From positions 751,501 through 815,500 of the forward strand of contig CAJFCJ010000001.1 in assembly GCA_904063045.1 (NCBI GenBank): a stretch of 64,000 nucleotides of DNA. The letters run 5' to 3'. Positions within the stretch are counted from its first letter, which is position 1; every line of letters starts with the position of its first letter. Under the pieces are notes generated by a model, which saw only the letters and a list, made by a program, of their open reading frames with translations, ran no database searches and was not told the origin of the DNA. Below, piece after piece: positions 52,762 through 64,000 of the stretch. This stretch comes from Dimorphilus gyrociliatus (Eukaryota; Annelida; Polychaeta; Dinophilidae). Both the position numbers and the translations under genes were made by a program.

Positions 52762-55700
52762 TTAGGTTAGAGGATTGCGATAAAATGAAGAAGACAGTCT
52801 TATTGGATTTTGAATGAGTTTATAGCCTTTTGATCTCATTACACTTTTTAAATTTTCTTCTTCTGTTTCGTATCGCTGGCGTTCCTCTTCTAGATGTTCT
52901 ACCAATAAAGACCGTTCTTGAACATAATTGACTAATTGCTCTGTTAACTCCTTCTCAGTTGTACAATATTCTTTTGATGATTTATCCTCTGTTGTCAAAG
53001 AAATAACATTTGTGATGACGGATTTTGAAAAAGATTTATACATTACCTGTTCTAAGCATTACTTTTCTTAATTGACCTTCAACCCTCCTCTGCCTATCTT
53101 CCAATTCCAATTCTTTTGCTCTGCAAAATTTTTTGGAATGTCATAATTATTCATACGAATAAAATAACTAGTTGGTGTTTTTATTAAGTTTTAATAAAAG
53201 AATTCTTTTTTCGCATTAAATCAAGATGCATTGATGAATGAATACGTTAAGGCATCTAAAGAGTACTAACTATAACATGAATGATATTTATTATAATCGA
53301 TCTATAAGAGACGAATTATGCAGTAATCTACGCTTAAGTTTAGAACGCATATATCTATATTGAGCTGGAATTATACGATTCGTATGTCGTATTCATTCAT
53401 CCTTGGCATTTGTATGATGCTCTTTACCTCAAAACTAATTCATTTTCGAGCCTTACAAGCTGATTACGTTCGTAAACAATACTAAACCAGTCCTGTAGGA
53501 GCTTCTCGCTTTCGTTAACGTCTGTTAAAAGTCGTTAAAGCCGTTTTTTAAACTATAGTACGTTATGAAGCATATAAAGCAGGGTAAATAAGAATAGCAA
53601 TCAAGATTCTTTAACTAGTAAGCAATTTAAAGCAGGGAAAATTCAAGCGTGTTAAAAGAAATTAGTTTTTTATTGCTGAAAATTGAACAAACCGCAATCC
53701 TTGCTTCTAAGTTTACTTTCTACTTCAACCCCTCTTTTTTCCACATTTCTCTGCATTTCCTCTACTTCCTGCAAAATCATAAAATAGTGTGTCATTTATA
53801 ACAATAATTTAAAGAGATTAATGTGAAACGTGTACTTGTAAATTTCTCTGCAAATGCTGAGCTTCTCTCAGTTGTCTTTGTTCTAATTTCTTCTGCTGTT
53901 TACCCAAATGCTGCTCCATTTTTCGAACTTTTTCTTCTTTTTCAGCAGCTGTCATTTGCTTTTCTTCTTCCTCTTCTTCAGATCCGCACTCTAAGCACTC
54001 CTCGGAAGCAGTCGGTACGTTTGTCAAATTAGATTTCTTTGTTAATCGTTCCAATATTTTTCTGTCAATCATGGGGGGGGAAATGGAAGAAGATGCTGGA
54101 ATCGAATTCAGAATTTCTTCTGTGAGTTTCTTTTGTTCATTTTTAGAGCGTCGCTTGAGTTTTGATAATTTACTTCGTTCAGGTGATATTGTTCGTTCTT
54201 GTTTTGTCCTAGAACTTTCGTCTGAGTTCTTTTTAAATAAACCAAGTAGTGATCGCCGCTTCTGCTTTTCATCAGCTGAGTTGGGTCGGCGAGGAGGTTT
54301 TGGTGGAGGTTTCTCTGGATCGCTTGTATCAATTGGCTGGTCTGAACCATAGCTTGAAGCACTACTAAGAGAGGTATCCAAGCTTTTGTTCTTTGCTGTC
54401 CATGGAAAATTTTTCTTGTCCGGATTTATAGGCACGTCCTTTTCATTCCCATTTACTTCGATGGTAATTTCATGTTTTTCGTGATCTTCACTTCTACTCC
54501 TAAATCCGAATACCGCATTTGGATCAATTCGTATTGGCTCCGGATCTTGTGAGACAAATCTCCTTTTAGCATCTAAATGCCTAATAAGTTTTTCAGATCG
54601 TTTTTCGTCGACAGGGGGATGATGGTGGTGAACGTTTTCGGATGTTTTTTCTGCATTTTCAGCATTATTAATCTTATTATCATTTTCATCGCTTTTCAGA
54701 GAGGCAGAGCTTGCTTTAGATGCGGAGCTATCAGTCCGAAGGATTTCTTCGCTAAAGAACTCTTTAGTGCCACTATCTTCAGACTGGCTTTCTGATCCTC
54801 TTGAAGGACTATCTCTTTTATCATCATTGAGTAGGCGCCCCCTAAGCACAACATCTCTTTCAGTGGCTTTACTATATGCTTTTACTCCACTGGAAAGCTC
54901 TAATTGAGTAATTTGCTTTTGTAAATTCTCTATTCTGGAGCTTTTCTTCACTGGCTTTTTAATGGGATAGTCTTCGCCAAAGCTCTTCATTTGAGATTTG
55001 TAGCTGAATTTTTTTTCTAGCTCAGCAGCTTGAAGCTTAATTCTGTCAGATCCAGACGATGATTCACTTTGACTCCTAAGTAGTAATTTTGGACTTTGAT
55101 CACTCTTTGTCCTATGTAAAAGCTCACGGTTTGACTTTTTATCATCCTTAATTGTCGCCTCTCGAAAGATATTTTTCGGTCTAGTATTGTCTAATAAAAC
55201 CCTAACATTTTCGATGGTAATAGGCCGCCTTTGTGCTTCACGTTTTTGAGGCACGAACTCGGCTCTCTCAACTTTCTTGGATGGTATAAACTTAGTTGCT
55301 TCGTTTTGCTTTATGAACCGTAGTTCTGTTATCTCGACAACCACAGGTTCAACTTTTTCAACAGGATTTTCAAATTCTTTCGCTTGTTTTTTGTCAAATT
55401 CCATTAATTGTTTCTTACAACTATCGCTGCTTAAAAACTTTGGTTCTGTTGTGTGACGTCTTGGGGTTCTGCCCCTAGTTTTAGTAACCTTAGAGTCATC
55501 TATGAGAATCGTTCTCTCTGAGGATGTGCCTTCATCTACAAGAACTGCAACAAGGTCATTTCCATTGTTATTTCTATCTCCGTCTTCGTCTTTTATGTAG
55601 GATGGGGTCATTTTTTTCACGATTGGACTGAATAGGGGAATTTCTGCGGAATCTTCATCTTTTGATGTTATTTCTTGAATAGACAGGCTTTTTGGGAGAA

Positions 55701-58700
55701 TTTTTTCAGATTTTTTCATTATAGCTGAATAATCAACACTTCGAGATCTTGAATTTGCTTTCTTTATATCATTTTCTAGTTGATTCTTTATGGCTTTACT
55801 ATGCCAAGGAGATGGTTTCGATGAGTTTGGAATCTCAACAAACATACGTTTCCCTGGAGTTGAAGGTGTTCTTGCAGGAGTACCAGAATCAAGAGAACTA
55901 AGACTACTGAACTCCGAGAAATTAGCCAAATGACACTTTTTTCTATCAACTGAACTAATAGCAGATTCGTCACCTGAAGAAGGTAGAGGAGATGTTGTTG
56001 AGACCGTTTCTCGAGATCGTGATATATCAGAAGCATCATCCAATGTATTTTCAAACTCATCATTTGAGGAGATTGAATTTCTGATTGTTGTTTCATTTTC
56101 TGCCATATTATCGGATGTACTGTCCAAAGTAACGCCCTTAATTGTTATGGCACTGGAATGCATTTCTTCTGAGTCATTTAGGCTTCCACTGGTTGAGGAA
56201 ATCTTATCTTCAGAGTCCTCGCACGAATTTGATGATAGATTAGGCAATTTAGTGGACTGAGAATTAATTAATAGCTTAATCATATCTGCTTCACTTGTCT
56301 TGTCGGGTGGTGTTCTTGAATCAGTTGAGGAGGATTCTGATCCATTTTGATATGTACTATCTATCAACCTTTCTATTTTTCTTAATTTTTCTACTTCAGA
56401 TGTAGATACTGCATTTTTCTCAACTACTTTCAAGGTATCGTCTAAAGTATTATTTCCCTGATACTCTTCATCCGTATTTTCTTGAAGAAGCAATTCTCTA
56501 CTTTCCTTTATCTCTTTTTCCTCCTCAATTCTCATTTGTTCCTCTTCCTCCATTATTAACTGTTCGTCCTCTTTCAATTGCTCTAATTGTTCTCTTTCAA
56601 TTCTAAAAAGTTCTTCTTCTTTTTCTCTAATTGATCGTTCTTCTTCTTCTCTCGTCAATCTATCTGCTTCTTCTCTTTTCAACCGTTCTTCCGATTCTAT
56701 CCTTAACTGTTCTTCTTTCGCCCTTTTAAGTCTGTTTTCTTCTTCGTGTCTCAATCTTTCTTCTTCTTCCCTCCTCAATCTTTCTTCCTCCTCCATCCTC
56801 AATCTTTCTTCCTCCTCCTTCCTCAATCTTTCCTCCTCCTCCTTCCTCAGTCTTGCTTCTTCCTCCCTTCTTAGACGTTCCTCTTCCAATCTTTTTTGTC
56901 TCTCTCTTTCAATTTCTATAGAAAGCTTAGGTAAATTTAAACGACTTGCCAGAGAACCATGATCAATTTGAACAGGGACAGGAGCTGTATTAAAGAAAGC
57001 CATTCTGCTACTTTTAAATGTTGAGGAAACAAGAGATTCTCTTTTTATAGGAGTCGTGTCTGTCGTTTCGACATCTATTGAAATACATTTATTTATAATT
57101 TTTTCCAAATTATTGAAAAGCTTAGATAAGTATACAAACTTGGTGACGGAGTTCCGGAGGTTTTATCTTCATCTGAATCTGTTTCCACTTTTTCTGTTCC
57201 AGATGAATCTGACTCCGAAATAATTTCTTTGGCTTTTTTCTGAGTTTATTTTAAAATGCTCTTTAATTTTCATACATTCTATTTATTCTACAACTCACAT
57301 TCTTCCTTCTACATTTAATGTCAACTAAAAATTCAATATCTCCACTTCTCAATGGATCCACCGACAGTATTTGATCATCTTCAATGGAACTGTAAAATAA
57401 TGAAATAAATTAGAAATGATCCAAGTTTTACTAAATTAAAAAAATGAAATTTTCTTCATAATAAAGAAAATCGTAAGGTAACTGCAAAACTATAGCTAAA
57501 ATACACTATTAGATTTTTCACTCGCAGACAAAAACCTTAAAAATTTTTCAATATCAGAATCATATTCAATTACTCTGTAAAGAATTAATTTGATAGATGG
57601 ATAAAAGAAAATGAACAGATAAGAAAAAAAAGGTTTTTAATAAAAATTATTCACCCGTCATCATCGTCATCGTCATCTGATTCAAAATCTTCCAAGTCGA
57701 CATCGGCATCGGGAACAAGTGAGAGATTATGAGAAACCTGGTCCCATTCACTTTCTTCACATTCTGATTCCAAATCATATTCAACTCTTTCCGCAAGATC
57801 AGAATTTGAGCTCCTCTGAGGGGACTGAAACAATTATAATCAAAACAACAATCAAATCACGTAGGATAATTTTTTTCTTTATATAAATAAAAGGAAAAAA
57901 TTGTTTATATCCAATTAATTTTTACTTTAAAAAATATAAATAACTTTGGCAAACGAATAGTAATCTAAAGCGGAAAAAAATCGAATCAGAATAATTTTTG
58001 ATCGTTTCAATCAATAAATAGGAAGAAAAACTTGATCCAGGATGAATAGGATAAGAAGAATTACAAGGAGTTGTTGTATTGACTGAAAAAAGATTTCTAG
58101 TTCGATTTTATGTTTGAGTCCAAAATGTTTGCAACTTAAATTGTGTTTTTCTTGCCTAATAGGCAATAATCTTTTTTTTAAAATGTGATTCTATCAGTAT
58201 CATAATATTTGCCAGGACTACTATCGCTAGCCACATGTTTTTAATTATTTAGAATGTTGCTAAATCGAATACGTACTGCTATTTCCGACATTGAACGCTT
58301 TCGTTTAATCTCCCTCTCCAGATTCATGTGTTGGGGACAATAAAACCTCACTATTCAATTAAAATGTCATAAGATTACTAAACAACATAGCAAGAGATGA
58401 TGGTAATATGATTACATACACTTTTCATTGACTGTCTTGTAGTTGTATTGTCCTACCCGAAGACTAGAACCGCAATAGTAGCATTTGAAACACGATCGAT
58501 GAAAGTAAACATCTTCAGCTCTCATTTTTTCGACCAAGTAAACAGGTTCGTTGCAAAAGTAACAAATATCAGGTGAGGTAACAGATACTGTGAATTCGTT
58601 TTTACCCTATAATAAAAAATATTATTTCACAAATTGGTCGTTTTAGAATTCATCTTAAAGCTGTTTGATAGCGAGCGCCCTCTGTGTATTATATGACTAA

Positions 58701-61700
58701 TAAATCTTCATGAAAAAGCCACAGAGCGCTCAAAAGGCTTAATCTAGGATTGTTATTCTGACGTACCGAGCTAGTTATTTCATCAACGACGTCGACAGAA
58801 CCGTAACCCCACTGATGCATAAGATTAGTAGCCAATGCGCTAACTTTGTTTTGACCCCTAGTGCCCACAGGTGGCACTCCATCTCTCAATCGTTTTAAAT
58901 CTTCTGTTCGTTTCTTATCGATAGCAGGGCGCTTTTTATGAATGGGAGGTTCCTCTTCAGAGTCCGAATTATTAATCTAATTCAAATGTTAAGAATTAAT
59001 TAATTGAAATATATTAATTATCTGTCTCGTTTAGGTTAGTTATTGAGAAAAAAAAACAAAACGGTTAAATGGTCAGTAGCTAAACTTCGGACCATGCTTT
59101 AAATCAACTCTGACAATTCATTTGAAAACCTTTTGCATGCCTAATTCGCAAACTTAATATTCTTTATTTTTTTAATTTCGGTGTTCTTAATTTTTGCATA
59201 GGTCAATCCCACTTACGTAATATCCGCGATAACGTAAGGATGATGCCCACATTGTAAACGACAAACAACGTCGATTACGCTTTTTTTGGAACTATAAATA
59301 ATTGAATCGTTCAATTGAGAATTATATTTTTCGCAAGAGAATTCTTATAATTATGATGAAATAGTAATAGAATGAGATAGAAGAAAATGTACCTTTTTAA
59401 AGGACAACGGATGTTTCTTCTCACCATCAATGCTAGCTCTTCGTACTGTTCGTGGTAGATAAATATACATACTATTCTTAAATGAAGTTTAAACAAAACA
59501 ACAAACTTTTAGCTGGTTGAAGGCCCTGTTTCATTACAGCATCAAATATATCTAATAGATATTTTGGGAATTGACCATCCAAGGAGGGCATATAGCAATC
59601 ATCATATGGCCAGAGTACACCAAATTCCTTTTCAATAATTTTAGTTGATATTTCCCAGTTACGTTCTACACTCTCTCTTCCTAATTCTTCAAATTTACTG
59701 AAAAAAGGTATAAAATATAAAAAATACTTGTTTAACAAGTTATATTATATAACACTATAAGTTACAGATAGAGATTAGAATATAGTCTTTAATAAGTTTA
59801 TATAGACAATTAAATATTCTAAGGAGGGAATAATGCCCTACAACGAGCAATTAAATGGACAATACAAGCTATGTGTATTTTCAGTAGAAAAGAAATACCA
59901 ACATTAATTCCGGCTTATATTTATGAACAAAAGCGCTTAAAGCCAATCCGTCTTTCCAACTATTTAAAAGATCTTTAACCAAAATATCGCTTCTATAGCC
60001 ATTGACATTCCTTTGTAACCATATCAGCAAATATTTGTATTTCTGCTCCATTTCTGTAACAAAATAGTACAAATAAACGCTAATTAATAATATCCTGATA
60101 AAAAAATGTCTTAGTACACTTACCATATAATTTACTCTTTTCTTCAGCCATTTTGACGATTTGGTTGAGGTATTTTTTATCCGTACCATCGTAGTACTGC
60201 TGAATTTGATTTGGTTTGAAGAAATTTAAATCTAGATTTGGATATCTGAATAAAAAACAACATTTGTATAAGTTAAACAAAAAATGTATTTATTTAATCT
60301 TTAGCTATTGATTTGATAATTCTGCTGTTAAGGTTTGTAGATGATCACTAACCTTGTACTGGGATCTATTGAGTAATTGTTGTATGTTTTGAATAAATTT
60401 TCGGCAGTTGTTTGACTGAGTAACTGATAGACACTTTCCCTTTCGGCTATTACTTCTAAAGGTGTCATTTTCTGCGATGCCCAATTTTTAATCATCCAAG
60501 CGGTATCCATTGCACCTAAAAATCCTCTGGGGCACCCGCTTCCGGTTGGCCAGAAGGGTTCTAGTAAACTATCACCAACCAAACACATTAGTATTTTGTG
60601 ACCTTGTCTTTCGCGAACTTTACTGGCATGCACTGCTTGATACATGGAAGTAAAGTCAAAAATGGAAACATCAGCTCTTCCGTATCGGTTATGAGCAAAT
60701 TCTAATGGTTCGAGCTGACCTTCAGTTGAAACAGTCGCCGCTTCTCTAGCGTAATCAACTAGCGCTTCCTCGCATACATTTTCTTTATATAATAATTTAC
60801 CCGGATCGTCATAGTCATGAATTAAAACGCCTTTTGCTAGAAGACTGTGTTTTTTTGCAGTCATGACAAAATAATGAGTTTCATCCTTGTAGTAAACGAT
60901 ATTTTCCAAATCAATACCGCTTCTTGCATACAAATCACGAAAGAACTTTTGATTGAAGATGAAGGCAACACCACCAATTTCTGGCGCTTGAGCTTCACTA
61001 CTCGTATTCCTATTTATAAAATTGGCAGTTATTGCGACGGCCAGTTTACCTCGAAATTCCTTCTTCTCAAACCCCTTGACAGTATTACGACTTCCATCAG
61101 CTCCAACCAGAACATCAAAGTGCAATTTTGTGACGTGGTGATTTGAAGGAGTTACATCTGCACGCCATCCTTCTTTCGAATTGACAGGTTCCACAAGATC
61201 ATTGAAGGTGACGGACGGATGTATTTCGACACCGAAAATAAGTGCAACTTTTAGAAGTACGCATTGCAGTGTCCGAATACCTAATTTTCAATAAATGTAT
61301 GGTCGTTAATAATCAATTAGTGTCTAATTTTAGCAATTGTGTATTGAAAAATACTTACTGATGTGATCTATAGAACCTGCACAGAATTTGCCAAAAAATT
61401 TCTTGGCGCCCAGAGCTTTTAAATCGTTAATAACAAATGGCCATAGATGAAGAACGTTATTTCTTGAAAAACGATCCCTTTTTTCTAGTACAACAACTTT
61501 AGCTCCCAATAGTAAGGTTTCTATTGCAGTTCGTAATCCACAAGGTCCACCACCGACTATTAAAACCTAATAATTAAAAAGATATAAAAGATAAGATGTG
61601 ATAATACAAGATATAACACTCAAAACAATTTTTTAGCTAGTAGTAACAGTCTTGTTTATAACTAAATTTAAAAGTCTGGAAATAGGTCTTACGAGGAGAT

Positions 61701-62219
61701 CTATTTATAAATCTATGCATGTATAAATAATTAAAACGCACTATTCTACCTCGATGAATCATTTCAGTTTATAGAAAGAATGAGTGCAGTACCTATAATC
61801 TACAGTTATATACGGATAGTAAATGCGTGATTTATCTCAATGTTATGGAGGTCATAAAAGTGATATTTTTTTTATATGATCACGCCAAGAAAAAAGAAAC
61901 TAACTGTTGTGTTAGCAGCAGCTTGTCCTTTCTTATAGTCGGGATGAGAGGCTCTTTTATCCAATTTTGTCCATAGTGCCTTTGCTCTCCAAGATGTAAC
62001 TCTATTTCTTAGATTCTTATAAAACGCTATCCCACCTCCAGGTGTCAAATTCACCTCGTCACAAACTTGTTGAAATGTTTTAATAATTTGTTGGAAAGTA
62101 TTTGCTGCGCAGAATTGATCGAAGAGAACTTGAACATTAGAAGTCGGTTGAGCAGAGTTATATTGAAAAATTCGGGTTCCCACAGTATAGGGTATAAAGT
62201 TATGGCGAGCAGAGGTCAT
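52762..62219 (-). CDS. MICAL: MICAL actin-oxidising flavoprotein monooxygenase
   Basis: Twenty exons, all in phase: 61905-62219, 61359-61566, 60353-61280, 60124-60245, 59903-60053, 59507-59697, 59393-59445, 59217-59291, 58767-58976, 58422-58606, 58277-58346, 57655-57824, 57536-57574, 57299-57389, 57140-57239, 53836-57074, 53693-53768, 53428-53521, 53047-53120 and 52762-52988; 2205 residues. MICAL oxidises Met residues of F-actin, disassembling filaments downstream of semaphorin-plexin signalling. The FMO domain has the FAD motif GGGPCG, the DG motif [10 protein letters not shown] and the GD motif [18 protein letters not shown] domain follows (exons 5-6; [19 protein letters not shown]). The LIM domain begins [12 protein letters not shown]. 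Exon 16 (3.2 kb) encodes a long disordered, acidic/Ser-rich linker with a single-alpha-helix stretch and PPPKPPRRP. The C-terminal bMERB Rab-binding domain spans exons 16-20 ([10 protein letters not shown]). All domains of a full-length MICAL are present. Confidence 0.95.
56490..56925 (-). repeat. repeat array coding an E/R/K single alpha helix in MICAL
   Basis: About ten degenerate repeats of 10-11 residues of the type RLR.EEEE are translated near the start of exon 16. The pattern of Glu and Arg/Lys i to i+4 is that of a stable single alpha helix. The plus strand appears as CTTCC/CTC-rich repeats. Confidence 0.8.
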
Positions 62220-62481
62220 TTCCGGTTGTTTTTGGCTGTTTTAAAGAGAAAAAAGAATGGTTTTCAAAAATGACAATTCGAATTATTGTGATTGTTGTTT
62301 TTTAACATATATACAAACAACCCATAAACAGCAAAATAAATACAATGACTGAAAGTGACAAAGAGGAAATCTTTGTGCATATAGAGGTGCAATCATAATA
62401 AAAAAAGAAATAAATCAAAAGTAGTGTTCATCTCTCTCCCGAAACAATAGTTTATTTTTTTTTGGAAAAAATAAGACTTGA

Positions 62482-62541
62482 TTATGCATACTCGTTCTCT
62501 TGCCATAGTTTCATTACTTCTGCAACTGTCATTTCTTCCAT
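62482..62541 (-). CDS. 19-residue open frame upstream of MICAL, possible uORF or small exon
   Basis: ATG at 62541 in a favourable context (CACGATGG) opens a 19-residue frame, Met-rich and amphipathic, ending in TAA at 62482. It lies about 260 bases before the MICAL start on the same strand. It could be an upstream ORF controlling MICAL translation, or the last exon of a separate small gene, since a possible acceptor (CTAAG) precedes it at about 62550. No family is recognised. Confidence 0.3.
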   Translation of the reverse strand: MEEMTVAEVMKLWQENEYA

Positions 62542-62609
62542 CGTGCTCGCTTAGTGAGAAAAATGACCGATGAATATTTTTATAATAACACGATTACAAA
62601 ATGCATTTG

Positions 62610-62692
62610 CTATATAAAGTAATTCATAATGTTTTTAAGCATGTCCAAATATGGGAAGCGTTTGCGTATTGATTCAATTTCATAACCACCAG
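62610..62692 (-). CDS. exon-like stretch of unknown gene
   Basis: A good acceptor (pyrimidine-rich, ending TTATCAG) is followed by 83 bases open in one frame to a TAG; the reading starts GGYEIESIRKRFPYLDML. The composition looks coding, but I found no upstream exon that joins it in phase. It may be the terminal exon of an unrecognised small gene, or chance. Confidence 0.25.
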
Positions 62693-63079
62693 CTGATAAA
62701 GCCAAATAATATAGAAACGGTAAACTAGTTGTGTTAAAACATTTTCACAACTAATAAATAATTTAATACATGTATTAAAAGCAAAAACTATTTCAGTTTT
62801 AAAGAGCGAAACTTTAGTGATTCATGATAACTATTGTGGTTAGTTTGACAATTGTTTATTATTTTACTATGTACTATCGATGTATTATCTATCGCCTGTA
62901 TTATTCATTTGAAAAAATCATAAAAAAAAACAAGTTTATAACTTTTTACCTTTAGTAGAAAGAGAACATATAATTAGTAAAATCCTTTCTAAAACTAGGT
63001 ATCATCGTAAGGATTATGATGTTCTTGAACAAACGTGTCAGTAGAATTTAATCGATGATCGAAAATCCTCTTCTAGATT

Positions 63080-63095
63080 GTCCGCCATTTTTGGC
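63080..63095. promoter_or_regulatory. YY1-like motif
   Basis: GTCCGCCATTTTTGGC matches the YY1 core CCGCCATNTT. It lies in the spacer between MICAL and TMEM35B and may belong to either promoter or to an unrecognised transcript. Confidence 0.35.
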
Positions 63096-63745
63096 ACTAC
63101 GACATCTGTCGTCTTCCAGGTGAAATTTACAAATAAGGAATAGTCAACTGATTATTCATAGGAAATAGACAGTAATTTTCTTAGAATAAATAGGGAATTT
63201 TATTAAAAATAATACATGAAAATTATATTTAAAAATAGAATTATTCAAAAGACTTTTAAATTTTTCGAAGTTTCGTTAGATTCAACCAGATGTCGTTGTG
63301 ATGGGAACCGGTAACGATATTTGTTTAGGGGTTCTACTAAATTTTACTTGACACACTATGTACCAAGAGAAAAAACTAAAGAATACAAAAAAAGTCAAAT
63401 TTCAAAACGCCAAACAAATATATCAGTAATTGAGGTATTTTTTGAAAGAATAGCGCATTACGTAACCTGACTTCTTTAACTCAAATAAAGACAGTATTGT
63501 TTCGTGTTAATTAGCTAATTAATCGATTCTTTACTATTTGTCATACTTTGAGTCTTGACAAGTTCGATTTGAATAATCTCATTACAGTATTATATCATTT
63601 TACTTTGTTCCATTCAAAAGTAATAAAAAAATTACCCTTCATACTTTATCCTAACCCTTACTACTGTAACCGGTGAAAAGTTTATGAACAAAACCCCGCA
63701 AAAACCGGTATTCATTTGTTCATAATTAATCTTTGATAAAAAGCA

Positions 63746-64000
63746 ATGGCAAACCTTGCACTAACTGTTCTTTCGATGACAATTGGATTTTTTTTCCTTA
63801 TTGTTGGTATAATCAAATTGAGTCCTATACTCAATGACGATATTTACAAGGACCAGGTAATTAATTACTAACAGTTTCATAGCCGACTTTCAACTGATTC
63901 TATTTAATCGTTTTTCTCAGAGAAAAGCTTTTATTAAATTTGTAAAAGTATTTCCTTTTTACCGCCAAACGGGATGGAAGCCGGATCCTCATGTCTATCG
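63746..64000 (+). CDS. TMEM35B: TMEM35B-like membrane protein, 3' part outside the window
   Basis: Exon 1 is 63746-63856 and exon 2 starts at 63921 and runs off the window. The visible 63 residues begin with a membrane segment (ALTVLSMTIGFFFLIVG) followed by IKLSPILNDDIY and, in exon 2, FVKVFPF...GWKPDPHVY. This matches TMEM35B (FVQFAEVFP..GYQPDPLNY) better than TMEM35A/NACHO. The family is DoxX-like, with four membrane segments in the ER; TMEM35A is an acetylcholine-receptor chaperone, while the role of TMEM35B is not established. About two thirds of the protein should lie beyond the edge. Confidence 0.85.

Larger units (their letters stand above)
62220..63745. other. region between divergent MICAL and TMEM35B genes
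   Basis: It should contain both promoters and the MICAL 5' UTR. A 19-codon minus-strand frame, an exon-like stretch and a YY1-like motif inside it are listed separately. Confidence 0.5.

Noticed and set aside
54071-54795. Several plus-strand open frames inside the MICAL locus
   Set aside because: They are antisense to the 3.2 kb MICAL coding exon, whose Ser/Glu codon bias leaves the opposite strand open.
63034-63119. Exon-like plus-strand stretch ending in an AG-GTGAAA donor
   Set aside because: It does not join TMEM35B in a way that improves the protein, whose own ATG at 63746 fits the family start.

Overview
This window is nuclear DNA of a small, intron-rich animal genome. Every gene is split by introns that are mostly 50-100 bases long, with GT donors (often GTTAGT or GTTTGT) and AG acceptors. 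Intergenic DNA is AT-rich with TA and GA/CT microsatellites. The gene set (an E75-type nuclear receptor, MICAL with all four of its domains, a KY/hillarin-like protein, CARD-caspase relatives, VPS9D1, TMEM35B) indicates a bilaterian, most likely a protostome. The compactness and the KY-like gene would suit a lophotrochozoan such as a miniature annelid, but the sequence alone does not settle this. Exon coordinates below were assembled by hand so that splice phases agree across each gene.

Layout. 994-2765 (-): PGAP3, GPI-anchor lipid remodelling. 3160-7573 (+): a large KY/hillarin-like protein whose transglutaminase-like site looks dead; it is head-to-head with PGAP3. 8121-9281 (+): type II membrane glycosyltransferase. 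10325-13279 (+): HAD-family phosphatase-like protein. 16090-18332 (-): peroxisomal thiolase ACAA1. 19089-19774 (-): Ly6/uPAR-type GPI-anchored protein. 23142-28969 (-): LAT-type SLC7 amino-acid transporter light chain. 30287-35259 (-): 1356-residue coiled-coil protein with an RFX X-box in its promoter. 35823-37402 and 37721-39577 (-): tandem CARD-caspase homologues that have lost the catalytic cysteine. 40344-42449 (-): E75/NR1D nuclear receptor. 45732-47165 (+): TACO1. 47553-49578 (-): TENT4 non-canonical poly(A) polymerase. 49945-52314 (-): VPS9D1. 52762-62219 (-): MICAL. 63746 to the window edge (+): TMEM35B.

The genes are mostly unrelated housekeeping and signalling loci, so no operon logic applies. 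The most unusual local features are the tandem pseudocaspases, which share a nearly identical two-exon block, the X-box that points to a ciliary role for an unassigned coiled-coil gene, and a perfect 29-base palindrome carrying nuclear-receptor half-sites just upstream of E75. No rRNA, convincing tRNA, CRISPR array or intact transposon was seen.
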